Assembly (NCBI GenBank): GCA_016716525.1
Contig: JADJWE010000009.1
Location: 186,001-250,000 of the forward strand
DNA: 64,000 nucleotides
Direction: 5' to 3'
From: Candidatus Flexicrinis affinis
Lineage (GTDB): Bacteria > Chloroflexota > Anaerolineae > Aggregatilineales > Phototrophicaceae
The notes under the pieces are model-generated. The model was not told where the DNA came from. It saw only the letters and a program-made list of their open reading frames with translations, and searched no databases. Positions within the stretch are counted from its first letter, which is position 1, and every line of letters starts with the position of its first letter. The position numbers and the translations under genes were made by a program. Positions 52,025 to 60,142 of this stretch are shown here, piece after piece.

Positions 52025-53212
52025 CTAGTTCAGGTTCTCGAAGATGCCGGCGGCGCCCATGCCCCCGCCGATGCACATCGTGACCATCCCGTACTTGCTG
52101 CTGCGGCGCTTCATCTCGTTCATCAGCGTCACGGTCAGCTTGGCGCCGGTGCAGCCCAACGGATGCCCGAGCGCGATTGCGCCGCCGTTGACGTTGACCT
52201 TATCGGCGTCCATGTCCAGCGTGCGGATCACGGCCAGCGCCTGCGACGCGAATGCCTCGTTGAGTTCGATCAGGTCGATCTGATCGAGCGACATGCCGGT
52301 GCGCTTGAGCAGCTTTGGCACGGCCGCGACCGGCCCGATGCCCATCACTTCCGGCCGTACGCCCATCACGTTGAAGCCGACGAAGCGCGCGATCGGCGTC
52401 ATGCCCAACCGCGCCGCGGTCTCGGCCTCCATCACGATCACCCCCGCCGCGCCATCGCTCAACGGCGAGGAGTTGCCGGCGGTCACGCTGCCGGTCGGCT
52501 TGAACACCGGCTTGAGCTTGGCGAGAGCCTCCAGCGTCGTCTCGCGGCGCAGGTGCTCGTCCACGGTGATGGTCTGGGTGAAGGTGGTCGGCAGGCCGTT
52601 TTCGCCGATGACCGTCTCCTCCCACGAGAAGGGGACGATCTCGCCAGCGAATTTGCCGCTGTCGTATGCGGCGGCCGCCTTCTGATGGCTCGCCAGCGCG
52701 AAGGCGTCCATATCCTCGCGGCTGACGTTGTGCTCGGACGCGACACGTTCGGCGGTGTGGCCCATGCTCATGTACACGTTCGGGTCGTGCTCGGCCATGT
52801 ACGGGTTCGGGCTGATGTGGTGGCCGGACATCGGCACCAGCGACATCGTCTCCGCGCCGCCCGCGATGATGATGTCCGCGCCGTTGGAGATAATCCGCTC
52901 CGCCGCCATCGCGATCGTCTGCAGGCCGGACGAGCAGAAGCGGTTGACCGTCTGCGCGGCGGTCTCGACCGGCAGGCCGGCTCGCAGCGCGATCACGCGG
53001 GCGAAGTTCAGGCCCTGTGCGCCTTCGGGCATCGCACAGCCGACGATCACGTCGTCGATCTCCAGCGGGTCGAGCTTGCCGTCGGTCTGGCGCATCAGCT
53101 CTTGGATGACGGTCGCCATCATCTCGTCGCTGCGGGCGGTCTTGGTCGAACCGCGCACGGCCTTTCCGACGGCGGTGCGGGTTCCGGCTACGATTACGGC
53201 TTCACGGGTCAT
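52025..53212 (-). CDS. fadA: Acetyl-CoA acetyltransferase/3-ketoacyl-CoA thiolase
   Basis: 395 residues. NRFCSSGLQTIAMAAERI has the acyl-accepting Cys, NEAFASQALAVIR the NEAF motif, GGAIALGHPLGCTGAK the His and MCIGGGMG the second catalytic Cys. It cleaves 3-ketoacyl-CoA with CoA. Start at 53212 (MTREAV, AAAGGA upstream) agrees with thiolase N-termini. It belongs with the FadN-type enzyme at 53933, but an HNH pair now lies between them. Confidence 0.93.
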   Translation of the reverse strand: MTREAVIVAGTRTAVGKAVRGSTKTARSDEMMATVIQELMRQTDGKLDPLEIDDVIVGCAMPEGAQGLNFARVIALRAGLPVETAAQTVNRFCSSGLQTIAMAAERIISNGADIIIAGGAETMSLVPMSGHHISPNPYMAEHDPNVYMSMGHTAERVASEHNVSREDMDAFALASHQKAAAAYDSGKFAGEIVPFSWEETVIGENGLPTTFTQTITVDEHLRRETTLEALAKLKPVFKPTGSVTAGNSSPLSDGAAGVIVMEAETAARLGMTPIARFVGFNVMGVRPEVMGIGPVAAVPKLLKRTGMSLDQIDLIELNEAFASQALAVIRTLDMDADKVNVNGGAIALGHPLGCTGAKLTVTLMNEMKRRSSKYGMVTMCIGGGMGAAGIFENLN

Positions 53213-53241
53213 GGGGTGTCCTTTCACCTCGGTAACTGAAC

Positions 53242-53667
53242 TCATCTGGGCGGATAGCACGGAAATAGATCGTACTTGGCAAGCGAACGGCGTTCGTCTG
53301 CACGTTCGATCGTGTTGAGCAGCAGAAACTTGATGGTCATGGCGCCAATCGCTGTCAGAGAGGCGAGGAGTCCATCCTCCTGATAGACGAAGTGATCGTC
53401 CCATCGCATTGTCCGCGGGTTGTAGAGATCAACTTTCTGGCCTGTCTCCCAGTCGAAGGATACGATGTCGCTACCCTTTCGCCGATTGCAGCGCAAGCAT
53501 GCCAACGACAGATTGTCTGCTGTAGTTGGACCGCCGTGTTTCTCAGGGATTATGTGGTCGATCTCAAGTGCAAACATCAACTCAGAGACAGGCAAGCGGC
53601 AATACTCGCAGCAACCTCCAGCGCGGTCGACGATCTCTCGGCGAAGGGCGACTGGAATTCGCGTCAT
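53242..53667 (-). CDS. HNH endonuclease
   Basis: 141 residues. CCEYCRLP, LEIDHIIPEKHGGPTTADNLSLACLRCNRRKG forms a zinc-bound HNH (DHI...N...CxxCN). The first Cys pair and CLRC hold the structural zinc. The C-terminal 70 residues are specific to a subgroup of small HNH proteins seen with a short upstream partner, as here. Function may be mobile-element or defence-related. Its ATG overlaps the stop of the 83-residue gene (ATGA). Confidence 0.82.
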   Translation of the reverse strand: MTRIPVALRREIVDRAGGCCEYCRLPVSELMFALEIDHIIPEKHGGPTTADNLSLACLRCNRRKGSDIVSFDWETGQKVDLYNPRTMRWDDHFVYQEDGLLASLTAIGAMTIKFLLLNTIERADERRSLAKYDLFPCYPPR

Positions 53668-53915
53668 TTGCCCTGCATACGGATTCGAGTCTTGGCTTTC
53701 AACATGGCGACGAAATGATCCATGTGCTCATATTCGTCCAACTCGGCATTCTCCGCGTCGGTTAGCCGCCGGCTTCGATTCGCTTCCAGCAATTCCGATG
53801 CGCGCCGCTGAATGTGTTCGGGCGCATGATACGCAAGGATTTCGTCGTCAGACGGTCGCCGGGCAAGAAACTCTGCAACCTCTGCAAACACGCCCTGTAC
53901 GATCTGTTCAGCCAT
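53664..53915 (-). CDS. Small helical protein coupled to the HNH gene
   Basis: 83 residues, predicted helical: FLARRPSDDEILAYHAPEHI followed by RRASELLEANRSRRLTDAEN and DEYEHMDHFVAMLKAK. No enzymatic motif. Coupled by 4 bp to the HNH gene and preceded by GGGAGG. Likely a partner or immunity-type protein for the HNH nuclease; that role is inferred from arrangement only. Confidence 0.72.
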   Translation of the reverse strand: MAEQIVQGVFAEVAEFLARRPSDDEILAYHAPEHIQRRASELLEANRSRRLTDAENAELDEYEHMDHFVAMLKAKTRIRMQGK

Positions 53916-53932
53916 TCGACAACCTCCCAAAC

Positions 53933-56320
53933 TCAGTTCCGCAGCGGCTTGTTGTTGGCGAGCATGTACATCACGCGCTCCTGCGTCTTCTGCTCCATGA
54001 TGAGCTCCATCATCGCCTTGCGCTCGAGGTCGAGGATCACCTGCGGATGCACCCACCCGGGCTGGCTGAGCGCGCCGCCGGTCAGCACATAGGCCAGCTT
54101 GCGCGCGATGAACCCGTCGTACTCGGTCGCCACGCCGCTTTCGATGAATCCGGCGATGCCGAGGTTCAGTGCGGCGTAGGCGTCACGCCCGGCGGCGTAG
54201 ATCATATCGACGCCTTTCGGCTGGAACGTCTTGGCCATTCCGAGTGCGTACTGCTTCGCTTCGCCGATCAGGTGCGCCTTGTTCATCACGATCTTGTCAG
54301 CCTTACGCAGGAAGCCGAGTTCGCGCGCCTGGTTGGCGCTCTCGCTGACCTTCGCGGTCGCAATCGTCGTGAAGATCGACTGCAGCGGTTCAAGCACGTT
54401 CGCGCCCCGATCGGCGACCGGGTTGACCACCCGCCGCAGCAGTTCCTTACAGCCGCCGCCGGCGGGGATGATGCCCACGCCGAACTCGACCAATCCGGCG
54501 TACAGCTCGGCGTGGGCGACGACCGCGTGGCCGCTCATCGTGATCTCCAGACCTCCGCCGAGAGTCATGTTGTACGGCGCGACGACCACCGGCTTGGGCG
54601 CGGCGCGCATCGCCATCCCAAAGTCTTGCAGCTTTTTCGTCACCGCCTCGACACCTTCGATGCCGGCGCCCATCGCGTCGGCGAGGTTCGCGCCGATGCT
54701 GAAGCGTTCGCCTTCGTTGGCGATCACGAGCGCCTGCCATGCTGGGTCTTCGAGCATCGCCAGCGCCTTGAACCCGAGGTCGAGCAGACCGCCGGTAATG
54801 GTGTTCTGCTTGGTACGGAACTGGAATAGCAGCACGCCGTCTCCGATGTCGTAGAGGATGCCGTGGTCGTTCTGCTCCAATACGGCGGTGCCGCGCGCAC
54901 GCAGATCGCTGAGCGAAATCTCCATCGGGTCGTGGCCGGTGGTGACATACGCGCCCGCCTGTGGGCTGTAGTAGCCGACCACGACGCCATGCGCGTCGCG
55001 CTGGTAGAACGTCGAGTTACCGCTGGCGAGCATGTCCTTGACCCATTTCGCCACCGGATAGCCCGCCGCCTCGAACTTCTCGACGTATTCGGCTACGCCG
55101 ATCGCGTCCCAAATCTCAAACGGGCCCATCTCATGCGCGAAGCCCCACTTCTGGGCGTTGTCGATGTTGACGATCGTTTCGGTGATCTCCGGCACCTTTT
55201 GCGATGCATAGGCAAGGTAGAAGCCGTGCAGGTGGAACAGGTACTGCCCGCCGCGGTCCGGCTCGGCGATCAGGCGCTTGATGCGCTCGCCCAGCGGCTT
55301 GACGCGACCGTGCTTCTCGATACTCTCGAACGTCACCTGCTTGGGCGGCTCGTATTCGAACGTCTTGAGGTTGAGCGCCCACAGCTCCTTGCCGCCGTCG
55401 GCCGAACGGCGCATGTGGTAGAAGCCCTGACCGGTCTTGCGGCCCAGCCAGTTGCGCTTGAGCATCTCGTCGCTGAGCGCTGCGCTGCCGGGGTGGTTCA
55501 ATACCTCGCGCGCCGGGTCGTCGGCGATGGCGGGATACAGGTTGCGTGCGACGTGCACGGCGATGTCGTAGCCGACGAGGTCGTTCAGGTTGAACGTTGC
55601 GGTCTTGGGCCGCCCAATCAGCGGGCCGGTCAGCGCGTCGACTTCTTCAACCGTGTAATCGTGGTCGAGTGCATAGTTCATCGCCTGCATGCCGCTCATC
55701 GACATGAACCGGTTGCCGATGAAGTTCGGCGTGTCCTTGCACAGCACGACACCCTTGCCGAGCACGTTCTTGCCGTAGTTCATCATGAAGTCGACGACGG
55801 CCGGATCGGTGCCGGCATGCGGGATAACCTCGAGCAGGTTGAGGTAGCGCGGCGGGTTGAAGAAGTGCGTACCGAGGAAGCGCTTTGTGAACGGCTCCGG
55901 CAGCCCTTCGGCGATGTCCCCGATGGGCAGGCCGGAGGTGTTGCTGCTGATGATGGCGGTCGGCTTGACGACCTCGGCCAAGCGTGCCATGAGGGCTTGC
56001 TTGATGTCGAGCCGTTCGACGATGACCTCGACCACCCAATCCGCGTTCGCGACATTGCCGAGGTCGTCCTCGGTGTTGCCGGTGGTGATCCGCTTGAGGT
56101 CGTCGGCGCTGAATAACTGCGCGGGGCGCATCGACTGGAGCGTTTTGAGGTTGCCGTTGACGATGGCGTTGCGCTTGGCGGCGGGGTCGCCGGGTTTGGT
56201 GTCGCGAGCGGGGATGTCGAGCAGCAGCACGTCGACGCCGACGCCGGCCAACAGCGCGGCGATACCACCGCCCATCGTACCGGAACCAATCACCGCGGCC
56301 TTCTTGATTTGGTCGGTCAT
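53933..56320 (-). CDS. fadN: 3-Hydroxyacyl-CoA dehydrogenase/enoyl-CoA hydratase fusion (FadN type)
   Basis: 795 residues. The N-terminal dehydrogenase (AVIGSGTMGGGIAALLAG; SNTSGLPI; GTHFFNPPRYLNLLEVIPH) and HAD C-domain come first, and the crotonase domain follows (FSIGANLADAM; VVAPYNMTLGGGLEITMSGH; VEFGVGIIPAGGGCKELLRR). This order is the reverse of E. coli FadB and typical of FadN proteins. It hydrates enoyl-CoA and oxidises the 3-hydroxyacyl-CoA. ATG at 56320 (MTDQIKK) has AAAGG upstream. Confidence 0.92.
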   Translation of the reverse strand: MTDQIKKAAVIGSGTMGGGIAALLAGVGVDVLLLDIPARDTKPGDPAAKRNAIVNGNLKTLQSMRPAQLFSADDLKRITTGNTEDDLGNVANADWVVEVIVERLDIKQALMARLAEVVKPTAIISSNTSGLPIGDIAEGLPEPFTKRFLGTHFFNPPRYLNLLEVIPHAGTDPAVVDFMMNYGKNVLGKGVVLCKDTPNFIGNRFMSMSGMQAMNYALDHDYTVEEVDALTGPLIGRPKTATFNLNDLVGYDIAVHVARNLYPAIADDPAREVLNHPGSAALSDEMLKRNWLGRKTGQGFYHMRRSADGGKELWALNLKTFEYEPPKQVTFESIEKHGRVKPLGERIKRLIAEPDRGGQYLFHLHGFYLAYASQKVPEITETIVNIDNAQKWGFAHEMGPFEIWDAIGVAEYVEKFEAAGYPVAKWVKDMLASGNSTFYQRDAHGVVVGYYSPQAGAYVTTGHDPMEISLSDLRARGTAVLEQNDHGILYDIGDGVLLFQFRTKQNTITGGLLDLGFKALAMLEDPAWQALVIANEGERFSIGANLADAMGAGIEGVEAVTKKLQDFGMAMRAAPKPVVVAPYNMTLGGGLEITMSGHAVVAHAELYAGLVEFGVGIIPAGGGCKELLRRVVNPVADRGANVLEPLQSIFTTIATAKVSESANQARELGFLRKADKIVMNKAHLIGEAKQYALGMAKTFQPKGVDMIYAAGRDAYAALNLGIAGFIESGVATEYDGFIARKLAYVLTGGALSQPGWVHPQVILDLERKAMMELIMEQKTQERVMYMLANNKPLRN

Positions 56321-56429
56321 AGGAGAACCTTTCGGCAGTACAACAAAATCGAATGACAATTTGATTCTGAATCGCTCAATTGTACCATCCCTTACCTGAG
56401 CACGTCATTGGAATGGCTGGCGCGACGGG

Positions 56430-57257
56430 TTATACGAGCAGCACGACTCCGCCCGCATAGGCCAGCCCGGCCACGAGCAGCACCCGGATGAGTCTTTCAC
56501 TGCGCGGCTGGCCGGCGGGGCGCGTGAGGCGGTGCGCGATCATCGGCAGCGCCAACAGCAGGGCGGGCCATAACAGCGGCGGCGTAATGCCGGTTACCAC
56601 GCTGATCACGCCAATCGCGATGAGCGCCACCGAGGCGATCCGCAGCAGGCGCGTGCTGACGGCGACACCGAAAACAGTCGTGAATGTGCGTTCGAAGCGG
56701 GCGTCGAAGGCGGCATCGCGGATCTGCTGTTCAAGTTGCGCGGACAGCGACGCCAGCACCAGCGCGCTCCACGCCAGCGCGTCGAACGGGGTCAGCGGCG
56801 CATCGATCAGCCAGATTGCCGCGAGGTATGGCAGTGTCTCGACCAGCGCCGCGTGCGCGAACAAGTCCCAGCCCGGTCGCGCCTTGAGGCGCAGCGGTGG
56901 CGCGGAGTAGGCCCACGCGGCGGCCAACGCAATCGCGGCGATGACCCACGCACGGGGGCCATACGCGCCGAACACGCCGACCACCATCGCTCCGGCGACA
57001 ATCAGGATCGCAGTCATCTGTCTGCGGTACGGCCCGGCGAATACGCTGCGGTGCGCCTTGCGCGGGTCGCTCGCGTCGACGTGCGCGTCAAAGCGGTCGT
57101 TGATGGCGAACGCGAGCCATGCGCCCGCCGCCAGCATGACCGGTATGCCGAGCGTGCTGCCGTCGAGTCGGCCTCTCAACGCGAGCGAAACCGCGCTGAC
57201 GACAAGCGTGACGATCCACGCGTCGGCGTGGTTGAAGAACAGCCAGAGTCGGGACAT
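56430..57257 (-). CDS. UbiA-family prenyltransferase-like membrane protein
   Basis: 275 residues, about eight helices. NDRFDAHVDASDPRKAHR is the first Asp-rich (NDxxDxxxD) motif; the second is a weaker RDAAFDARFERTFTTVFG. It could prenylate an aromatic or sugar acceptor, for example in a quinone or lipid pathway. ATG at 57257 (MSRLWLF) has TGAGG upstream. It reads divergently from the LLM oxidoreductase gene. Confidence 0.82.
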   Translation of the reverse strand: MSRLWLFFNHADAWIVTLVVSAVSLALRGRLDGSTLGIPVMLAAGAWLAFAINDRFDAHVDASDPRKAHRSVFAGPYRRQMTAILIVAGAMVVGVFGAYGPRAWVIAAIALAAAWAYSAPPLRLKARPGWDLFAHAALVETLPYLAAIWLIDAPLTPFDALAWSALVLASLSAQLEQQIRDAAFDARFERTFTTVFGVAVSTRLLRIASVALIAIGVISVVTGITPPLLWPALLLALPMIAHRLTRPAGQPRSERLIRVLLVAGLAYAGGVVLLV

Positions 57258-57375
57258 CGGCCTCAAGGTGGGTATACGATCGTCCGTGCGAAGCACGGCG
57301 CCGGACGGACAGTGCGACCATTATAGCGGGGTGGGTTACAATGCGTGTCAAGTCGTGCGTTCAGGAGTGGTGGCG

Positions 57376-58404
57376 ATGCGCTTGGGATTGATGATCGGGT
57401 ACAGCGGGGCGACCATCGAGCTGCCGATGCCGCTCGTGCAAGAAGCGGATCGGATGGGCTACTTCGCGGTTTGGACGGGCGAAGCCTACGGCTCGGACGC
57501 AATCACTCCGCTGGCATGGATCGGCGCGCAAACGGCTCGCATCGGGCTGGGCACGGCGATCATGCAAATGCCGGGCCGCTCACCCGCGATGACCGCGATG
57601 ACCGCCATCACGCTCGATCAGCTCAGCGGCGGACGATTCCTGCTCGGGCTTGGCCTGAGTGGGCCGCAAGTCGCCGAGGGCTGGCACGGAGTTGCCTATG
57701 GCAAGCCGCTTGCCAAAACGCGCGAATACGTCGAGATTGTGCGCGCGATCCTCAAGCGCGAACGCCCGCTCGAACATCACGGCATGCACTACGACATCCC
57801 CTACAGCGGCCCCGACGCGACTGGTCTCGGCAAGCCACTCAAGTCGATCATCCACGGCCGGCCCGATATGCCGATTTATCTGGCGTCGATCGGCCCCAAG
57901 AACGTTGCGTTGACTGCCGAGATCGCCGACGGTTGGCTTCCGATCTTCTTCAGTCCGCGCCATTACGCCAGCGTGTACGCGCCGCACATCCGCGAGGGGT
58001 TTGAGGCCGCTGGCGGTAAAAATCCGACGTCGTTCGACATCGGTCCGTCGGTGCCGGTGGTCATCAGCGACGACCTCGACTCGGCGCGGGCGGCGATCAA
58101 GCCGCAGTTGGCGCTGTATATCGGCGGCATGGGCGCCAAAGGCAAGAACTTCTATAACGACCTCGCCGTGCGTTACGGCTACGAAGAAGCCGCAGCGACG
58201 ATCCAGGACCTGTACCTTGCCGGCGACAAGATGAAGGCAATCTACGCGGTGCCGGATGAACTGGTGGACGATGTGGCATTGGTCGGCCCGGTAGACCGCA
58301 TCAAAGACCGCCTGCAGTTGTGGCGCGAGGCGCCGATCGGCACGCTCAACATCATGGCGTTCGATGTCGAAACCGTCCGCACAATGGCCGAACTGGTGCT
58401 CTAA
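57376..58404 (+). CDS. LLM-class flavin/F420-dependent oxidoreductase
   Basis: 342 residues, luciferase-like TIM barrel. RLGLMIGYSGATIELPMPLVQEAD, GLGTAIMQMPGRSPAMTAMTAITLDQLSGGRFLLGLG and IYLASIGPKNVALTAEIADGWLP are characteristic of the F420-dependent MER/FGD-like group, so F420 or FMN is the likely cofactor. Substrate unknown. Start at 57376 follows AGGAG; the longer frame covers the promoter region. Confidence 0.88.
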   Translation: MRLGLMIGYSGATIELPMPLVQEADRMGYFAVWTGEAYGSDAITPLAWIGAQTARIGLGTAIMQMPGRSPAMTAMTAITLDQLSGGRFLLGLGLSGPQVAEGWHGVAYGKPLAKTREYVEIVRAILKRERPLEHHGMHYDIPYSGPDATGLGKPLKSIIHGRPDMPIYLASIGPKNVALTAEIADGWLPIFFSPRHYASVYAPHIREGFEAAGGKNPTSFDIGPSVPVVISDDLDSARAAIKPQLALYIGGMGAKGKNFYNDLAVRYGYEEAAATIQDLYLAGDKMKAIYAVPDELVDDVALVGPVDRIKDRLQLWREAPIGTLNIMAFDVETVRTMAELVL

Positions 58405-58527
58405 GCGGGGCGCTGCCCCGAACCCTGCCAGAAGGCTTTCGCCCTCTGGACTCCCTTACCCGCGAACACGGCATGCTGGCATGCCGTGTTCACAGTAATG
58501 GGGTCAAGGGGTTTTCACCCCTTGATG
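58405..58527. repeat. Mosaic GNRA-hairpin intergenic repeat, copy C
   Basis: Read on the minus strand it has TCAAGGGGT-GAAA-ACCCCTTGA, then a palindrome GAACACGGCATGC/GCATGCCGTGTTC, then AGGGAGTCCAGAGGGC-GAAA-GCCTTCTGG and CGGGGC-AGC-GCCCCG. Module order equals copy A. The palindrome differs at several pairs, always with compensating change. It starts at the stop codon of the LLM gene and ends 30 bp from the convergent aminotransferase gene. Confidence 0.85.
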
Positions 58528-58557
58528 GGATCTAGAGGCTCAGTGCTGAAATGGCCG

Positions 58558-60000
58558 TTACGGTGTGATGGTATCCCCCGCCGATGTATCGAGGAACGTG
58601 CGCGCGAATTCCACGAACTGATAGACGTCGGCAAAGTTGCTGGCGATGCCGACTGACACGCGGATCGCGCCGACCGCCTTGTCGCCGTGCTTCGACATCG
58701 CGGTGATGAACTGTTCGAAAGTCATCCGTTCGCTGCCATGGAAGTACGGCAGCAGTTCCTCTTTGGTCAGGCCTGCGGCCATCTCACCCGCGCCCGGATT
58801 GCAGAAACAACCGGTCCGCAGCGAGATGCCACGCCCGTTTGCCCGGTCTTCGACCCACCGAAAGTCGATCAGCTTGCCGTCGACATCGTAGAAGTTGAAC
58901 GTGACCGTTCCGCCGCGCATGCAGGTGTCGGTCGGGCCGTAGATGGTCGCGAGAGGGCGCCCGTTGCTGTGGCGAAGTGCGACGAGGTTGCGAATCAGCC
59001 AATCCGTCAGGCACATCACGCGGTTGTGTATGCGTTCGATCCCGATTTGCTCGATGTAGCGCAGCCCAATCTCGATAGCGGGCAGGTTCAGGTAGTTGAT
59101 CGTGCCGTCTTCGAAAGCAGCGACGCCGTCATCCAGAAAGTAGCCGTCGCCCTGCACCGAGGCTAGCGTGATCGTGCCGCCCGCGAACCACGGCCGGCGT
59201 AGTTTGGGCAGCACCGCCTTGCGTATGATTAGGCAGCCGACGCCGGTCGGATAACCGAACATCTTGTAGAACGACAGGCTGACAAAATCAGGATGGTGCT
59301 GGCTGAGGTCGAGCCGGTTGGTCGGCGCGAACGCAGCGGCATCGAGCAGAACGTCCCAACCGTTCGCCTGCGCTTCGGCGATCCATTCAAGCGCATGTTG
59401 AACGCCGGAGAAGTTCGACTGTGCAGGGTAGGCGAACAGGCGCGACTTCCCGTCATGGTTCGATTGCAGGTGCTCGCGCAGTTTGTCCGTATCGATGCGC
59501 AGCTCGGGTGGGATAACGGGCGCATAGGTTACGGCAGCGCCCTGCGCGCGGGCGAACTCGCGAATGCCGTTGACCGAGTTGTGATTGTCGAACGTCAGCA
59601 GGTAGTGACCGCCAGGCTCGAACGGGTACGACTCGCCGACCAGCTTCAGCGCGCCGCTGGCATTCAGCGTGAAGATGACGAGGTATTCGTCCGGTGACGC
59701 GTTGAAGTAGTCCAGTACGTACTGGCGCGCGTGTTCGTCGAGCTGCGTGCTTGCGGCCGAGGTTGGGTTAGCCGAATGCGGGTTGCCGAATATGCCCCTG
59801 CGCAGCATGTCCATGTGGGCCGACAACTGCGAGTCGGCATACAGGCCGCCGCCGGTGTAGTCGAGGTAGACCTGCTGCTGTGCGTCCAATCGCCCGTACT
59901 CGGTGCGGCGCAAGGCCTCGAGCGCTGGTGCGTCGTACTCAGGACATCGGTCTTCAAACTCGTGGCGCGCTTCCGCGTATGCATCAGTTACGGTAAACAT
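58558..60000 (-). CDS. Class V aminotransferase, MoCo-sulfurase/cysteine-desulfurase-like
   Basis: 480 residues. The PLP-binding Lys is in SLSFYKMFGYPTGVG, with DNHNSVNGIREFA and LLDAAAFAPTN as supporting motifs; RTGCFCNPGA near residue 400 resembles the active Cys loop of molybdenum-cofactor sulfurases (ABA3/MOCOS). It may transfer sulfur from cysteine to an acceptor. The C-terminal MOSC domain of MOCOS is missing. Start at 60000 (MFTVTD, GGCAGG upstream) is favoured over 60018. Confidence 0.85.
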   Translation of the reverse strand: MFTVTDAYAEARHEFEDRCPEYDAPALEALRRTEYGRLDAQQQVYLDYTGGGLYADSQLSAHMDMLRRGIFGNPHSANPTSAASTQLDEHARQYVLDYFNASPDEYLVIFTLNASGALKLVGESYPFEPGGHYLLTFDNHNSVNGIREFARAQGAAVTYAPVIPPELRIDTDKLREHLQSNHDGKSRLFAYPAQSNFSGVQHALEWIAEAQANGWDVLLDAAAFAPTNRLDLSQHHPDFVSLSFYKMFGYPTGVGCLIIRKAVLPKLRRPWFAGGTITLASVQGDGYFLDDGVAAFEDGTINYLNLPAIEIGLRYIEQIGIERIHNRVMCLTDWLIRNLVALRHSNGRPLATIYGPTDTCMRGGTVTFNFYDVDGKLIDFRWVEDRANGRGISLRTGCFCNPGAGEMAAGLTKEELLPYFHGSERMTFEQFITAMSKHGDKAVGAIRVSVGIASNFADVYQFVEFARTFLDTSAGDTITP

Positions 60001-60142
60001 CAGTAAACCTGCCGCCATATTGCGCTGGCATCAAGAAACGTATGTTATCAGGAGCGATCTCGCTCCATGTGCCAATTTGAGTAGATTCTACCGCACGCGG
60101 AAGACCGGCGCACGTCGCGGCTTTGGCGGTCGAGTCGTGGGG

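Noticed and set aside
53465..54829. Plus-strand open frame of 454 codons
   Set aside because: It runs antisense through the FadN and HNH genes. Its translation is Arg/His/Ala-rich without motifs, a usual effect of high-GC codons on the other strand.
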